Assembly (NCBI RefSeq): GCF_024807945.1
Contig: NZ_JANUFD010000003.1
Location: 310,001-374,000 of the forward strand
Direction of reading: 5' to 3'
DNA from: Pseudomonas sp. JUb42
Lineage (GTDB): Bacteria; Pseudomonadota; Gammaproteobacteria; Pseudomonadales; Pseudomonadaceae
Length of the DNA stretch: 64,000 bases
The notes under the pieces: model-generated
Told to the model about the DNA's origin: nothing
What the model saw: the letters and a program-made list of their open reading frames with translations, nothing else
The model's database searches: none
Program-made: the position numbers and the translations under genes
Shown: one piece after another, positions 53,305 through 62,071 of the stretch
How the letters are laid out: every line of letters starts with the position of its first letter
Position numbering within the stretch: position 1 is the stretch's first letter

Positions 53305-53531
53305 CGCTGGGCGTATGGTTCGCCTGACGTCTGGCAAAGGCACACTCTAACAGGGCAACTCATCCTGCCTCACTGAAGCTCACGTTGTGTCAACAAAGCA
53401 GGTTGACACAAGCGTCACCTTGCGTATGATTTTACTTAACGCATGAGAGCTTGCTTTCGTGCCTACCTTCCGAGACCCGCCTAGCGAAAGCTGCGGGTTT
53501 TCGTGTTTCTGGGGAAAGGAATCCGGTAGCT

Positions 53532-53865
53532 ATGACGCATTACGTCGCGTACCTTAACGAATTCGGGCACGTCGGCCAATACGTCGCACGCAACCACCCG
53601 AAGTACAAAACACATCCAGCTTTTGGGTTTGCTGGATTGATTCTGCCTGCTACTGAAATCCGAGAATTCGCGATCTATTTCTACAAGGCCAAATGCCAGC
53701 TTCTGGCGTATGACCTAGCTAACGACAATCCCAGAAATCTTCCGGCATATCAATGGGAAAAACAGGGCTCTCAGTTCTATGCGCTCTGTAACGTTACCAA
53801 TATGAGCAGCTCCGTCGCTCAACGTTCCGCCTCTTGAACCTCATCGAAAAAATCGGCGGCCACCC
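53532..53865 (+). pseudogene. DUF3800 protein, truncated by frameshift
   Basis: Starts YVAYLNEFGHVGQYVARNHP, the DUF3800 opening with the metal-binding DE pair altered to NE, and reads about 90 residues to YQWEKQGSQFYALCNV. It then leaves the frame. The expected continuation LLNLIEKIGGH appears in another frame at about 53832-53864. Intact DUF3800 proteins are about 250 residues, so this is a remnant. Confidence 0.65.
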
Positions 53866-54025
53866 GCTGCCGCCAGGCCACGTTGGCCCCTGAGCACGTT
53901 GAGGATTTTGTGAACATGAGCAGCCTGCATAAATGGCTGCTCAATGCTCATATCTAGGTCTGTGTACGAGCCATAAATATTACTAGTTGATTACAAAAAT
54001 AAAATTTTGAAAAATGATATGAGAT
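53866..54025. other. Gap between DUF3800 remnant and Detocs-like genes
   Basis: 160 bp, turning AT-rich toward the dtcC-like stop. No terminator with a clear stem recognised. Confidence 0.3.
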
Positions 54026-55225
54026 TTATTTTCCTTCTAGTAATTTTTCAGCAATCTTTAGCGAAACAGATGCGCTAATGCTACTGCAATAAGCCTGGAT
54101 TTTATCAGCTTTGTCTTTATCGGAAAGATCTGAGACAGCTTTAATACATATGAATTTAGGTGTGGGAGGTGGAGACATGAAGGAAGAGAAGTATACGCCG
54201 TAGCATTCCATATCTACCGCAATTGCTTTTCTGTGCTGTACTTTGAATCGTGCATGTAACTCCAGGTTTTCAACCACAGCACTCCCGGAAACCATCGGTC
54301 CGACCAAAATACTTGGAGCAGTATCGGGTCGACTCCCTACATAGGTATTATAAAAATTTCTAGCAGTTTCGGTCATGCCTCTTGCCAGTCCTACAAGCTC
54401 AGGAGACGCATCCTTTTGGTCAGGCGCAGCCTCAAAGCTGCCGTCGTGTAGCCATTTCCCAGACTGCCAATCCCAGCTTTTCTCTGCAACGATCAGATCT
54501 CCCAGCTTTACTGAAGATCCAACGCCTCCACATATACCGGTCATCATTATGAGGCGAGGTTTAAACCGTTCAATGATCAGCCGGGTAACAAATGCCGCCG
54601 CGACCAAACCCATCTGTGTCGAATGAGCGCATATAAAATTAAGGCGCTTCCCTCCACTTATATAGATGCCACGCTGAAAAAGTATCCCATTGCCTAGTGA
54701 CTCTTCGACGCCCCACTCGACAGGCAGAGCAAGCACCCCTAATAATTCGGGATCTCTTAACGCAGTGACAAAACAAACATCGCTGCTGTAATTGTTTTCG
54801 TTGGCTATTGATGCTTTTATTGAAGAAACAAGATGGCCAAGAGAAATTCTCCAAGCGTCTTTGCTCGCATCAAAAAATAAAATCTGAATGGTAAGATTTC
54901 TGAATTCTTCGCCGTATTGTGCGAGCGCTTGTTCGTCAGCCGTTACTCCTACAATATTTCTAGGGGGCGGTAAATCGCCGTCCTCCATTATTTGCCTTAA
55001 AAGGTCTAAGCCGTTTTCCGCAGATTCTTGTGCATCTTTACGAGATGGCAGTATCAGATCCAAAAGCAATAGATCGTAGGCATTACTATTCAGCGCTTTG
55101 CGAGCGTCTACAGAGTGCTCTGCACTATGAATATCTTGCTCTGATACACCAGCCGAAATCAATTCATTTTTTAAAGAGTTAATTTTATCTCTGTTATCAT
55201 CTACGATAAGTACTTTAATCGACAT
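54026..55225 (-). CDS. dtcC: Receiver-nucleoside phosphorylase effector, DtcC-like (Detocs)
   Basis: A 399-residue fusion. Residues 1-140 are a response-regulator receiver (VLIVDDNRDK; phospho-acceptor Asp56 in LLLLDLILPSRK; Lys in DASKDAW). Residues about 150-395 are a purine nucleoside phosphorylase (PNP_UDP) fold with TGICGGVGSSVKLGDLIVAEKSWDW, the nucleoside-binding VDMECYG and the catalytic Asp in IKAVSDLSD. In Detocs this effector is switched on by phosphorylation during phage infection and cleaves ATP to adenine and ribose triphosphate. ATG at 55225 overlaps the upstream stop by 11 bases. Third gene of a leftward operon. Confidence 0.88.
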   Translation of the reverse strand: MSIKVLIVDDNRDKINSLKNELISAGVSEQDIHSAEHSVDARKALNSNAYDLLLLDLILPSRKDAQESAENGLDLLRQIMEDGDLPPPRNIVGVTADEQALAQYGEEFRNLTIQILFFDASKDAWRISLGHLVSSIKASIANENNYSSDVCFVTALRDPELLGVLALPVEWGVEESLGNGILFQRGIYISGGKRLNFICAHSTQMGLVAAAFVTRLIIERFKPRLIMMTGICGGVGSSVKLGDLIVAEKSWDWQSGKWLHDGSFEAAPDQKDASPELVGLARGMTETARNFYNTYVGSRPDTAPSILVGPMVSGSAVVENLELHARFKVQHRKAIAVDMECYGVYFSSFMSPPPTPKFICIKAVSDLSDKDKADKIQAYCSSISASVSLKIAEKLLEGK

Positions 55226-55718
55226 GCTTTGTCTCTACTATAGTTATTAGGGCTCGTTTCAACTCTTCCCTCCAGGACCCACGCTGTCCTGAATAGTGAA
55301 ATACACCAAATAGTATCTGTTTGAACTCTACTGTTAACTCCTCAACCAATTCTTCAATTCTCTTGGACGTTCCGGCAGATTTATCAGAAAATTCTTGATA
55401 CTGAGTGATAATAATGCACCCTGTACCCGGTGACTCACTTTCTATGAAACGAAGAATTTCAGAGCCTCCGAATCCTTCCGGCTGCCCCCCACCTTCTTTA
55501 TCTAGGGCAAAGTCGTATGTAGGAAGAGACATGTCGACGATTGCGATGTCAAATGCGTTATTTTCAATTGCATTAATTGCTGTACTTAGCGAATGAACAG
55601 ATACCATGCTCGAGTTAGGAATATGCTCCATTACTAACTGTTCAATTGCTTTGCGCTTAGGAGAGTCGTCCTCAACTAAAAGCAAGTGTAATTTATTGGT
55701 AATAGGCGTCATACGCAT
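55215..55718 (-). CDS. dtcB: Stand-alone receiver domain, DtcB-like (Detocs)
   Basis: A 167-residue single-domain response regulator: acidic pair LLLVEDDSPKR, phospho-acceptor in DIAIVDMSLPTYD, then an insertion (DKEGGGQPEGFGGSEIL) and IIITQYQEF. No output domain. In Detocs, DtcB acts as a phosphate sink that buffers accidental kinase activity and prevents self-killing. ATG at 55718 or 55712 lies within the end of the kinase gene, so the three genes are translationally coupled. Confidence 0.85.
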   Translation of the reverse strand: MRMTPITNKLHLLLVEDDSPKRKAIEQLVMEHIPNSSMVSVHSLSTAINAIENNAFDIAIVDMSLPTYDFALDKEGGGQPEGFGGSEILRFIESESPGTGCIIITQYQEFSDKSAGTSKRIEELVEELTVEFKQILFGVFHYSGQRGSWREELKRALITIVETKHVD

Positions 55719-58700
55719 CTCCTCGCTTATATAGCGGAATATGGATTGTCACCGAAAAAAGATTCTGTTCGTCAATGTCAATGTTTAAAGGTTCACATAG
55801 AGTGCTGTCTGCATATCTTGAAATTTTCGCCAGTTTGGGGATTCCAGAACCTCCCTCAATTGGCACCATCTCTAATGTAGGTCCACTTTCATACTTTTTT
55901 TGTATCTGAGCAAGGCGCCAGCTTTTCAATTCGTTAAGCTTTTGGTCGGATAGCGGATTTTTAACCTGAATGCGTAATAAGTTGTTAGGCGCATCAAACG
56001 AAAATGACAGATCAATATCATAGCTGTCGGACTCTAATCCTGAGTGTTTCCATGAGTTCTCAAGAATAATGTACAAGCAGTCGGATACTGTGGTTAACCC
56101 ATATGCTGTTAGCGAAACGCTTAAAGATTGATTTTTGTGCTTAACTATTTTAGCATTGAATAGCCTATAGACATTTCGAGTGGCTTTGTTGGCGATTTCT
56201 ATAGTTTCATCCAGCGTAAATACTCGTTGTTCTAACTCTTTTTCCGGCAAAAACCAACTGGCAACGACATCGCATTGAAGCTGAGTAGCTGTGGATGCTG
56301 AGCGGATTGCAGTGAATAAGGGTTCGAATTCATCTCCGAGGACAATAACCTTTTCAATAAGAGAATCAAACTCCGTTTGAACCCTTTGTTTGAATTCGCC
56401 AAGAAAATAATTGCTTATATTTTCCAAGGATACTCTAGCTGCACTCCAAAATGTCTCAAAGCAAAAGCCTACAAATATCGAAAGGCTGGATACTTTGGCC
56501 GATTCAGCGTAAATCTTTGCAGCTACCGGCTTGTCGAAGTATATGGATATCATTCCGTTGGGTGTTTCTGGTGTATGAATTCGTATTATCTCTTTGTTAC
56601 AATGGTCTAATAATGAAGACATGTTTGATGAGAACTCAATAACAGAGGTGGCTGCCCGTTGCATAAACGCTGGAGCAATATTGCCATTGCCATTGAGATC
56701 TAGTTCATCTAATGCTTTTGTTGTGAGTAATAACCCGGCTTCTTCTAGAGGGCCCAGTACTGTACCTTTTAGAGATCCGTGCCGGATTCTAGAGCTGAGA
56801 TAAGAGTTCAGCCCGTCTGCGGGGTCTAGCAAGAATCTTCTTAATAGTCGCTCAATAATGCTTACCATTAAAACATCTTGCTCTGAAGTCACCTCTGCAG
56901 ACGGCGACTTTTTGATACCATCAGCACCCTGATCGGAGAAGAATTTAGTGATGACTTCTTTCAGAATGCTGTCATCTGGAGGCGTAACCTCTGTCCGTTT
57001 CCATCTTTCATAATCCAGCGCTAGTTCCTTCTCGGCCCAGCGTAGAATCGCGGGTTCATTGACGAACACTCGAGACTCGTTAATGTGTTTAAGGCCCAGC
57101 CACAAGGTCTGATGGAGCGTTAAAGATTTGATTTCCTCTGCATACTCTTTTTCATTTTTCGAATCTAAAGTGAATAGCTTCTGTAACGTGCCAAGACGTT
57201 CTAATCTAGCCTGCTGAGATGTAGATATATCCGTCAACGATAGGTTTTCTTCGATCCAAACATTCTTAAAGAAAAAACGTAACATTTCTTGGTTTAGTAC
57301 GTCAGCACTCGACCATGCTGTCTCTAACGGATCATTTTTTTTATAAACCGCACGGCAAGCCATGCGGCATATATATAGAGTTGCGGCATCGCTGTGCGAT
57401 ATATTCGAGCAAAAAGCTACGATCCCAACAGCGAGGGGGTCTAAGCCTCTAAAGTCATTCCATTTTCTCCCCTTGAAGATCAATGGTAATGTGAGCTCGC
57501 TAGAAATTTTCTTCGTCTGCACTATTGTAGTTGCCGCAGTGTTCACAGCAAGCTCTAGCTGCCCTGAAGTTATCAGAAGTACAACATATAACTTGCTTGC
57601 TTGACGGTTCCAATATCCTCCTGTCTGATTTAAGATGGTTACGATATTCTCAGCTTCATCACATCGATCTTGCTTTACTAAACTCACCCCTAGCCAAAAT
57701 AGCACATCGCCATTTATTCCCTGTGGCGGATTGCTGTTCTTTTTTCCGCTTAATACTTCAAATAAGTAGCTGGCTTGAGCTAAATTCGATCCGCGTTCAG
57801 CACATTGGGCTTCAAAGTTTTTTAAATAAATTAAAGAATTTGATGGCTCAAGCGCCAGGCAGTCTTCAAGACGAAAATGGTCTGTTTGAATACTGGTCCA
57901 TTGATCAGCCTTAGAATTAAGTATATCGTTTTCCGATATTCTGAATACTAGATTAATCAAAGAAGCGCCGATGGGTAGCACCTTTAAGTTGACGCCAAAA
58001 TGTAGAAGCCTACTAAGGCTAGCCTCGGCATCCGAGCCATTTTTAGCAACATCTGAGACAAGATCATTCAAGTTATAAGGCAAATTGATGATTGATTTTT
58101 CAGCGGTCCGAGAGATGAGATTGTATATCTCTTGGGATCGCTCACTCGCTTCGGAGTATATAAAGCTTTCAACATCTCCGAGGAGAAGGAGGATTTTTTC
58201 TAGTCTGACATCAACAATTCCCGATGCGAGGAGTGTTTTCGCTGCAAGTTTTGCGCTTTGCATTGATTCGGGCGACAACCGATCAATCACCGTTGTTGCA
58301 CATGCGTCAACCAGTGTTTCATAGCAGTCATATAAAGAGTTTAGTATATCTACGCTTAGGCAGGATGCCAGCCCCATTTCTAAACCTTCGTCGAGCTGGG
58401 TAACCGCACGGAAAGAAAGGTAGTTGCGAAGCGGGGGTTGTTTTATATTAGAAAAAACTCCTTTCCATTTTGAAAAAAATGCATCTATTGAATAGTTGTC
58501 ATCGTTCCTGTCAAGTAGGCATGCGAAAAGAAGACCTGCGATCCTAGGAGAGGATTTTACAGTTAGAGCCTCTGTTACCTCTTTAAGTTTTTCAAACCCA
58601 TGTGCAGCTTTAATCAAAAAAAAGTATAGTTCTGTCGCCCAAATACTCCAGCCATGATCGCCAATAAAAGCTTCAATTTCCTTTAAGGCTTCAACGAATT

Positions 58701-59049
58701 CGGAGTTTATTATTAGTCGTTCAATTGTCTTAGAGAAACTTAGAAATATGTTGATATTCTTTGCATGTTGAGACAGCCAGGCAGTAGAGAACATGATCTC
58801 GCGAGGCAGTGTTAAAGTTTCAAGATTTGCCTGGTATAAAAGATCGGCAAAATTACGGCGCCCGCCGCTTATTAAATATCTCGCCTTTACAGGGGCTGTG
58901 CTTTTAAATATGCTTATGAAAGCGTCATATTTTTGGGTCGGCGTCTTCTTTCTCATTGCTCCTAGTTTTACGATAGTGCTTCTGTAGCCTTTTGCGCTTG
59001 CTATTCCTCGAAGCTCTTTTCGCAGGTTGGTTTCGAATTGACCACTCAT
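55693..59049 (-). CDS. dtcA: Large sensor histidine kinase, DtcA-like (Detocs)
   Basis: An 1118-residue soluble protein. Residues about 1-850 are helical with repeat-like (TPR-type) segments such as LFWLGVSLVKQDRCDEAENIVTILNQTGG, suited to ligand sensing. The last 200 residues are a GHKL ATPase: N-box CLYIILENSWKHSG and G-box PIEGGSGIPKLAKISRYAD. I cannot point to a canonical H-box His, so the phosphorylation site is unassigned. A giant cytosolic kinase with TPRs followed by receiver and receiver-PNP genes is the defining Detocs layout. The gene is strongly AT-rich. Confidence 0.82.
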   Translation of the reverse strand: MSGQFETNLRKELRGIASAKGYRSTIVKLGAMRKKTPTQKYDAFISIFKSTAPVKARYLISGGRRNFADLLYQANLETLTLPREIMFSTAWLSQHAKNINIFLSFSKTIERLIINSEFVEALKEIEAFIGDHGWSIWATELYFFLIKAAHGFEKLKEVTEALTVKSSPRIAGLLFACLLDRNDDNYSIDAFFSKWKGVFSNIKQPPLRNYLSFRAVTQLDEGLEMGLASCLSVDILNSLYDCYETLVDACATTVIDRLSPESMQSAKLAAKTLLASGIVDVRLEKILLLLGDVESFIYSEASERSQEIYNLISRTAEKSIINLPYNLNDLVSDVAKNGSDAEASLSRLLHFGVNLKVLPIGASLINLVFRISENDILNSKADQWTSIQTDHFRLEDCLALEPSNSLIYLKNFEAQCAERGSNLAQASYLFEVLSGKKNSNPPQGINGDVLFWLGVSLVKQDRCDEAENIVTILNQTGGYWNRQASKLYVVLLITSGQLELAVNTAATTIVQTKKISSELTLPLIFKGRKWNDFRGLDPLAVGIVAFCSNISHSDAATLYICRMACRAVYKKNDPLETAWSSADVLNQEMLRFFFKNVWIEENLSLTDISTSQQARLERLGTLQKLFTLDSKNEKEYAEEIKSLTLHQTLWLGLKHINESRVFVNEPAILRWAEKELALDYERWKRTEVTPPDDSILKEVITKFFSDQGADGIKKSPSAEVTSEQDVLMVSIIERLLRRFLLDPADGLNSYLSSRIRHGSLKGTVLGPLEEAGLLLTTKALDELDLNGNGNIAPAFMQRAATSVIEFSSNMSSLLDHCNKEIIRIHTPETPNGMISIYFDKPVAAKIYAESAKVSSLSIFVGFCFETFWSAARVSLENISNYFLGEFKQRVQTEFDSLIEKVIVLGDEFEPLFTAIRSASTATQLQCDVVASWFLPEKELEQRVFTLDETIEIANKATRNVYRLFNAKIVKHKNQSLSVSLTAYGLTTVSDCLYIILENSWKHSGLESDSYDIDLSFSFDAPNNLLRIQVKNPLSDQKLNELKSWRLAQIQKKYESGPTLEMVPIEGGSGIPKLAKISRYADSTLCEPLNIDIDEQNLFSVTIHIPLYKRGDAYDAYYQ

Positions 59050-59662
59050 AAAAATAATCCATTATTTGAATGATGATTAGGTTCTCATCTAAACGCAGCT
59101 ATGGACATAGAGGAGTGATGAATAAAGGCTATTTAATAAATCGATTTGATAGGTTTTTACTATCGCAATATGGAGTGCACAATGTTCGCCGTGCATTTGC
59201 AAGCACTGCGCTTCGATGTTGCTGCGTTTGATCCATCCTTTTTGATATGAGGCCTGAGCGCTCATTTGCTCGGTACGCTGAGCGTACTAAACATGTGAGT
59301 GGTTACCATCATGTTTCGTCACGAGATCGAATTTTTTAATTTAGCTGCCTTTGTAGCGAAGGGCCTTACCTTATTGGGCGACAGTCGGCTTTTTAGTCCT
59401 ATGCTTCCTGGGAGGAAGGCGTAAACGTAGGGCATGCGTCATGGGCCTCCCCATCGTACGTTCAGGCGCCGCAAGCACTTGGTGCCTATCGATCAGTCCT
59501 GGAGACAGTCAAAAATGAGCTTTGAAACTGGCGCCGGTGAGGGCTATTGAACTCTTTAATGCAACACATTCTATGTTACGGCGGGGTTCGCTTTACTCTC
59601 CGGGATGGCGTAACCACAAGCTTCGTGGCAGATGTAACAATTTTTCTTGCAACATAACCTTT
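59050..59662. other. 613-bp right-end region of the island
   Basis: No gene. The part next to 59050 should hold the promoter of the leftward defence operon and is AT-rich. The part near 59640 includes the right terminal motif. A GTGGCAGATGTA stretch (59626-59637) resembles the left radC junction GTGGCAATTATGTA and could be an accessory recombinase site. Confidence 0.4.
59646..59662 (-). repeat. Island right end with TTATGT terminal motif
   Basis: On the minus strand the sequence inward from radC is AAAGGTTATGTTGCAAG. It shares TTATGTnGnAnG with the left end but is offset by 4 bases from the radC boundary, as expected if a short core of unequal position is exchanged. Confidence 0.45.
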
Positions 59663-60175
59663 GAGGATCAGGCTGGCGGCGTTGTTGGCGATGGCGCGTT
59701 TGACCACCTGCCGGGGATGCACATAAGCCTGATTGATCGAGCCCTGAAACATGACTTCGAAGTTCACTGCTCGATGTTTGTTGTCAAGGAACAGGCAGGC
59801 GAACACTTCATGAGGCTCGTCACGCAATTGCGCCTTGAGGTAATGGCGCACCTGGTCCGGGCTTTCCAGGGCGGAATCCCGGCGCAGGTTTTCGGCCATA
59901 TGACGTCGGGACATTTCCATTACGGCCTGTAACTGCGTGAACTTGGCTGGCCCCAGTCCCAGGTGGCTGCTGAAGGTTTGCAGGTCTGCATCCAGTAACA
60001 CTCGCAGGCTGCCGAATTCATTCAAGAGATGACGCGCCAGGTCCACCGCGCTTTTTCCGGCCACGCCGGTGCGCAGGAAGATCGCCAGCAGTTCTGCGTC
60101 AGAGAGGCTTCCCGCCCCCAGTTCCAATAATCGTTCCCGGGGCCGTTCCGCCGCGGGCCAGTTGCGAATACTCAT
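59663..60175 (-). pseudogene. radC: radC 5' fragment (codons 1-171)
   Basis: This fragment encodes residues 1-171 of the RadC/JAB protein: [20 protein letters not shown], the helix-hairpin-helix region ([23 protein letters not shown]) and [15 protein letters not shown], after which the island begins. The frame continues 28 codons into the island ([10 protein letters not shown]...) to a stop at 59576. The HNHPSG metal site is lost, so the product should lack the JAMM centre. It is divergent from coaBC. Confidence 0.93.
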
Positions 60176-60310
60176 AACACCTCCATGTGTGGGCGCGCCG
60201 CTGCTCCGCTGCGGACGCTGTGATATCGTAGCCCAACTTTTTTACGCGACGACCGGGCCTGGGGAGGCGTCATGGGCGTCGCGTGTTCACTTGACCAAAA
60301 AGGCAGGCCT

Positions 60311-61519
60311 ATGCAGCGGCTGTATCGGAAACGCATTGTTCTCGGCGTCGGCGGCGGCATCGCAGCCTACAAAGGCGCTGAGCTGGTTCGCCGTTTGCGC
60401 GACCAGGGTGCGGAAGTGCGGGTGGTCATGACCCGCGGCGGCGCCGAGTTCATCACTCCGCTGACCATGCAGGCCCTCTCCGGGCACCCCGTACACATGG
60501 ATTTGCTCGACCCCGCCGCTGAAGCTGCGATGGGCCATATCGAACTGGCCAAATGGGCCGATCTGATCCTGATCGCTCCGGCCACCGCCGACCTGATCGC
60601 GCGCTTGGCCCAGGGCATCGCCAACGACTTGCTGACGACTATCGTGCTGGCTACCGATGCCACGGTCGCCATTGCTCCTGCGATGAACCAGGCCATGTGG
60701 CGCGATCCGTCCGTGCAGGCCAACACCCGCCTGCTGGAAGAGCGCGACTTTCGCGTGTTCGGCCCGGCGAGCGGCAGTCAGGCCTGCGGCGACGTGGGTC
60801 TTGGGCGCATGCTCGAAGCCAACGATCTGGCGCAACTGGCCGCCGACTGCTTCCAGCGTCTGACCCTGACCGGCAAGCATGTGCTGATTACCGCCGGGCC
60901 GACCCAGGAAAACATCGACCCGGTGCGTTACATCACCAACCACAGCTCCGGGAAAATGGGCTTTGCCCTGGCCGAAGCGGCGGTTGAGGCTGGCGCGCGG
61001 GTGACCCTGATCACCGGCCCGGTCAACCTCGCCACCCCCGATCGTGTAACGCGGGTCGATGTGGTCAGCGCTCGCGACATGTTGGCGGCCTGTGAGGCGG
61101 CGATTCCGTGCGATCTTTTTATCGCCTCGGCTGCGGTAGCGGACTACCGCCCGGAAGTCATCGCCCCGCACAAATTAAAGAAAGACCCTACAAACGGTGA
61201 AGGCTTGTTGCTGCAGATGGTCCGTAACCCGGACATTCTTGCCACCATCGCTACTCGCCCTGACCGCCCTTTCAGCGTCGGTTTCGCCGCCGAGACCGAA
61301 CATCTGCTTGACTATGCTGCACGCAAGCTCAAGGACAAAAACCTCGACCTGATCGTCGCCAATGATGTTGCCAACCCCAGCATCGGCTTCAACAGCGAGG
61401 AGAACGCTTGCAGCGTGATCGACCGAGCCTTGCATGCAACGCTCTTTGCCCAGACCAGCAAGGCCAAGATTGCCCGCCAGCTGATCACTTTTATCGCCGA
61501 CCGTATGAACCAGGTTTAA
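60311..61519 (+). CDS. coaBC: Bifunctional CoaBC (phosphopantothenoylcysteine synthetase/decarboxylase)
   Basis: A 402-residue two-domain enzyme of coenzyme A synthesis. The N-terminal flavin decarboxylase (CoaC) has VLGVGGGIAAYKGAELVRRL and PAMNQAMW. The C-terminal synthetase (CoaB) has VLITAGPTQENIDPVRYITNHSSGKMG and AAVADYRP. ATG 60311 gives the usual length. The open frame upstream to 60272 has no site. Essential gene, 6 bp before dut. Confidence 0.96.
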   Translation: MQRLYRKRIVLGVGGGIAAYKGAELVRRLRDQGAEVRVVMTRGGAEFITPLTMQALSGHPVHMDLLDPAAEAAMGHIELAKWADLILIAPATADLIARLAQGIANDLLTTIVLATDATVAIAPAMNQAMWRDPSVQANTRLLEERDFRVFGPASGSQACGDVGLGRMLEANDLAQLAADCFQRLTLTGKHVLITAGPTQENIDPVRYITNHSSGKMGFALAEAAVEAGARVTLITGPVNLATPDRVTRVDVVSARDMLAACEAAIPCDLFIASAAVADYRPEVIAPHKLKKDPTNGEGLLLQMVRNPDILATIATRPDRPFSVGFAAETEHLLDYAARKLKDKNLDLIVANDVANPSIGFNSEENACSVIDRALHATLFAQTSKAKIARQLITFIADRMNQV

Positions 61520-61525
61520 TCACGA

Positions 61526-61981
61526 ATGCATGCTCTACAAGCCAAAATCCTCGATCCCCGCATTGGCACCGACTTCCCGCTTCCCAGCTACGCTACTCCT
61601 GGCTCTGCCGGTCTGGACCTGCGCGCCATGCTCAAGGAAGACACCGTGCTGGAGCCGGGCCAGACCCTGCTGATCCCCACCGGGCTGTCGATCTATATCG
61701 GCGACCCTGGCCTGGCGGCCTTGATCCTGCCGCGCTCGGGCCTGGGGCATAAGCACGGCATCGTGTTGGGCAACCTGGTCGGTCTGATCGACTCCGATTA
61801 CCAGGGCGAGCTGATGGTTTCCTGCTGGAACCGCGGGCAGACCGCTTTCAACATTGCTGTCGGTGAGCGCATTGCCCAGTTGGTGCTGGTGCCGGTGGTG
61901 CAGGCGCACTTCGAGCTGGTGGAAACCTTCGACGAAAGCCAGCGTGGTGCGGGCGGCTTTGGCCATTCCGGCAGCCACTGA
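61526..61981 (+). CDS. dut: dUTP pyrophosphatase
   Basis: A 151-residue trimeric dUTPase that converts dUTP to dUMP. Motifs are [10 protein letters not shown] (1), [11 protein letters not shown] (2), [17 protein letters not shown] (3), and the C-terminal [12 protein letters not shown] (5), which closes over the active site. In an apparent operon with coaBC, as in many proteobacteria. Confidence 0.97.
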   Translation: MHALQAKILDPRIGTDFPLPSYATPGSAGLDLRAMLKEDTVLEPGQTLLIPTGLSIYIGDPGLAALILPRSGLGHKHGIVLGNLVGLIDSDYQGELMVSCWNRGQTAFNIAVGERIAQLVLVPVVQAHFELVETFDESQRGAGGFGHSGSH

Positions 61982-62071
61982 TCCTTGCAGCTACGACGAC
62001 ACGCCAATTTTCTGCGCCATTCCGTAAAGGACGAGAGCCAGATTCAGGATGAATAACCGGAGAGAGAGTTG

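Larger units (their letters stand above)
28057..59662. mobile_element. 31.6-kb genomic island inserted in radC
   Basis: Limits are set by joining the two radC halves: removal of 28057-59662 restores a continuous 224-codon gene. The left end holds a four-gene recombinase operon, as in Tn554-type elements, which also integrate in radC. Cargo includes Septu and Detocs-like defence genes, a fosmidomycin-type efflux pump, an iron-uptake module and an MvaT-family silencer. No relaxase, type IV secretion or phage structural genes are visible, so it is probably transposed rather than self-transmissible. Composition varies sharply between cargo modules. Confidence 0.9.

Noticed and set aside
28057..59662. 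Prophage or self-transmissible ICE
   Set aside because: No phage structural, lysis, relaxase or type IV secretion genes are present. Only isolated plasmid-type remnants are seen near 52-52.6 kb.
59576..60175. An intact 199-residue RadC variant
   Set aside because: The last 28 residues come from island DNA and the JAMM motif lies at 28051. It is an insertion-truncated gene.
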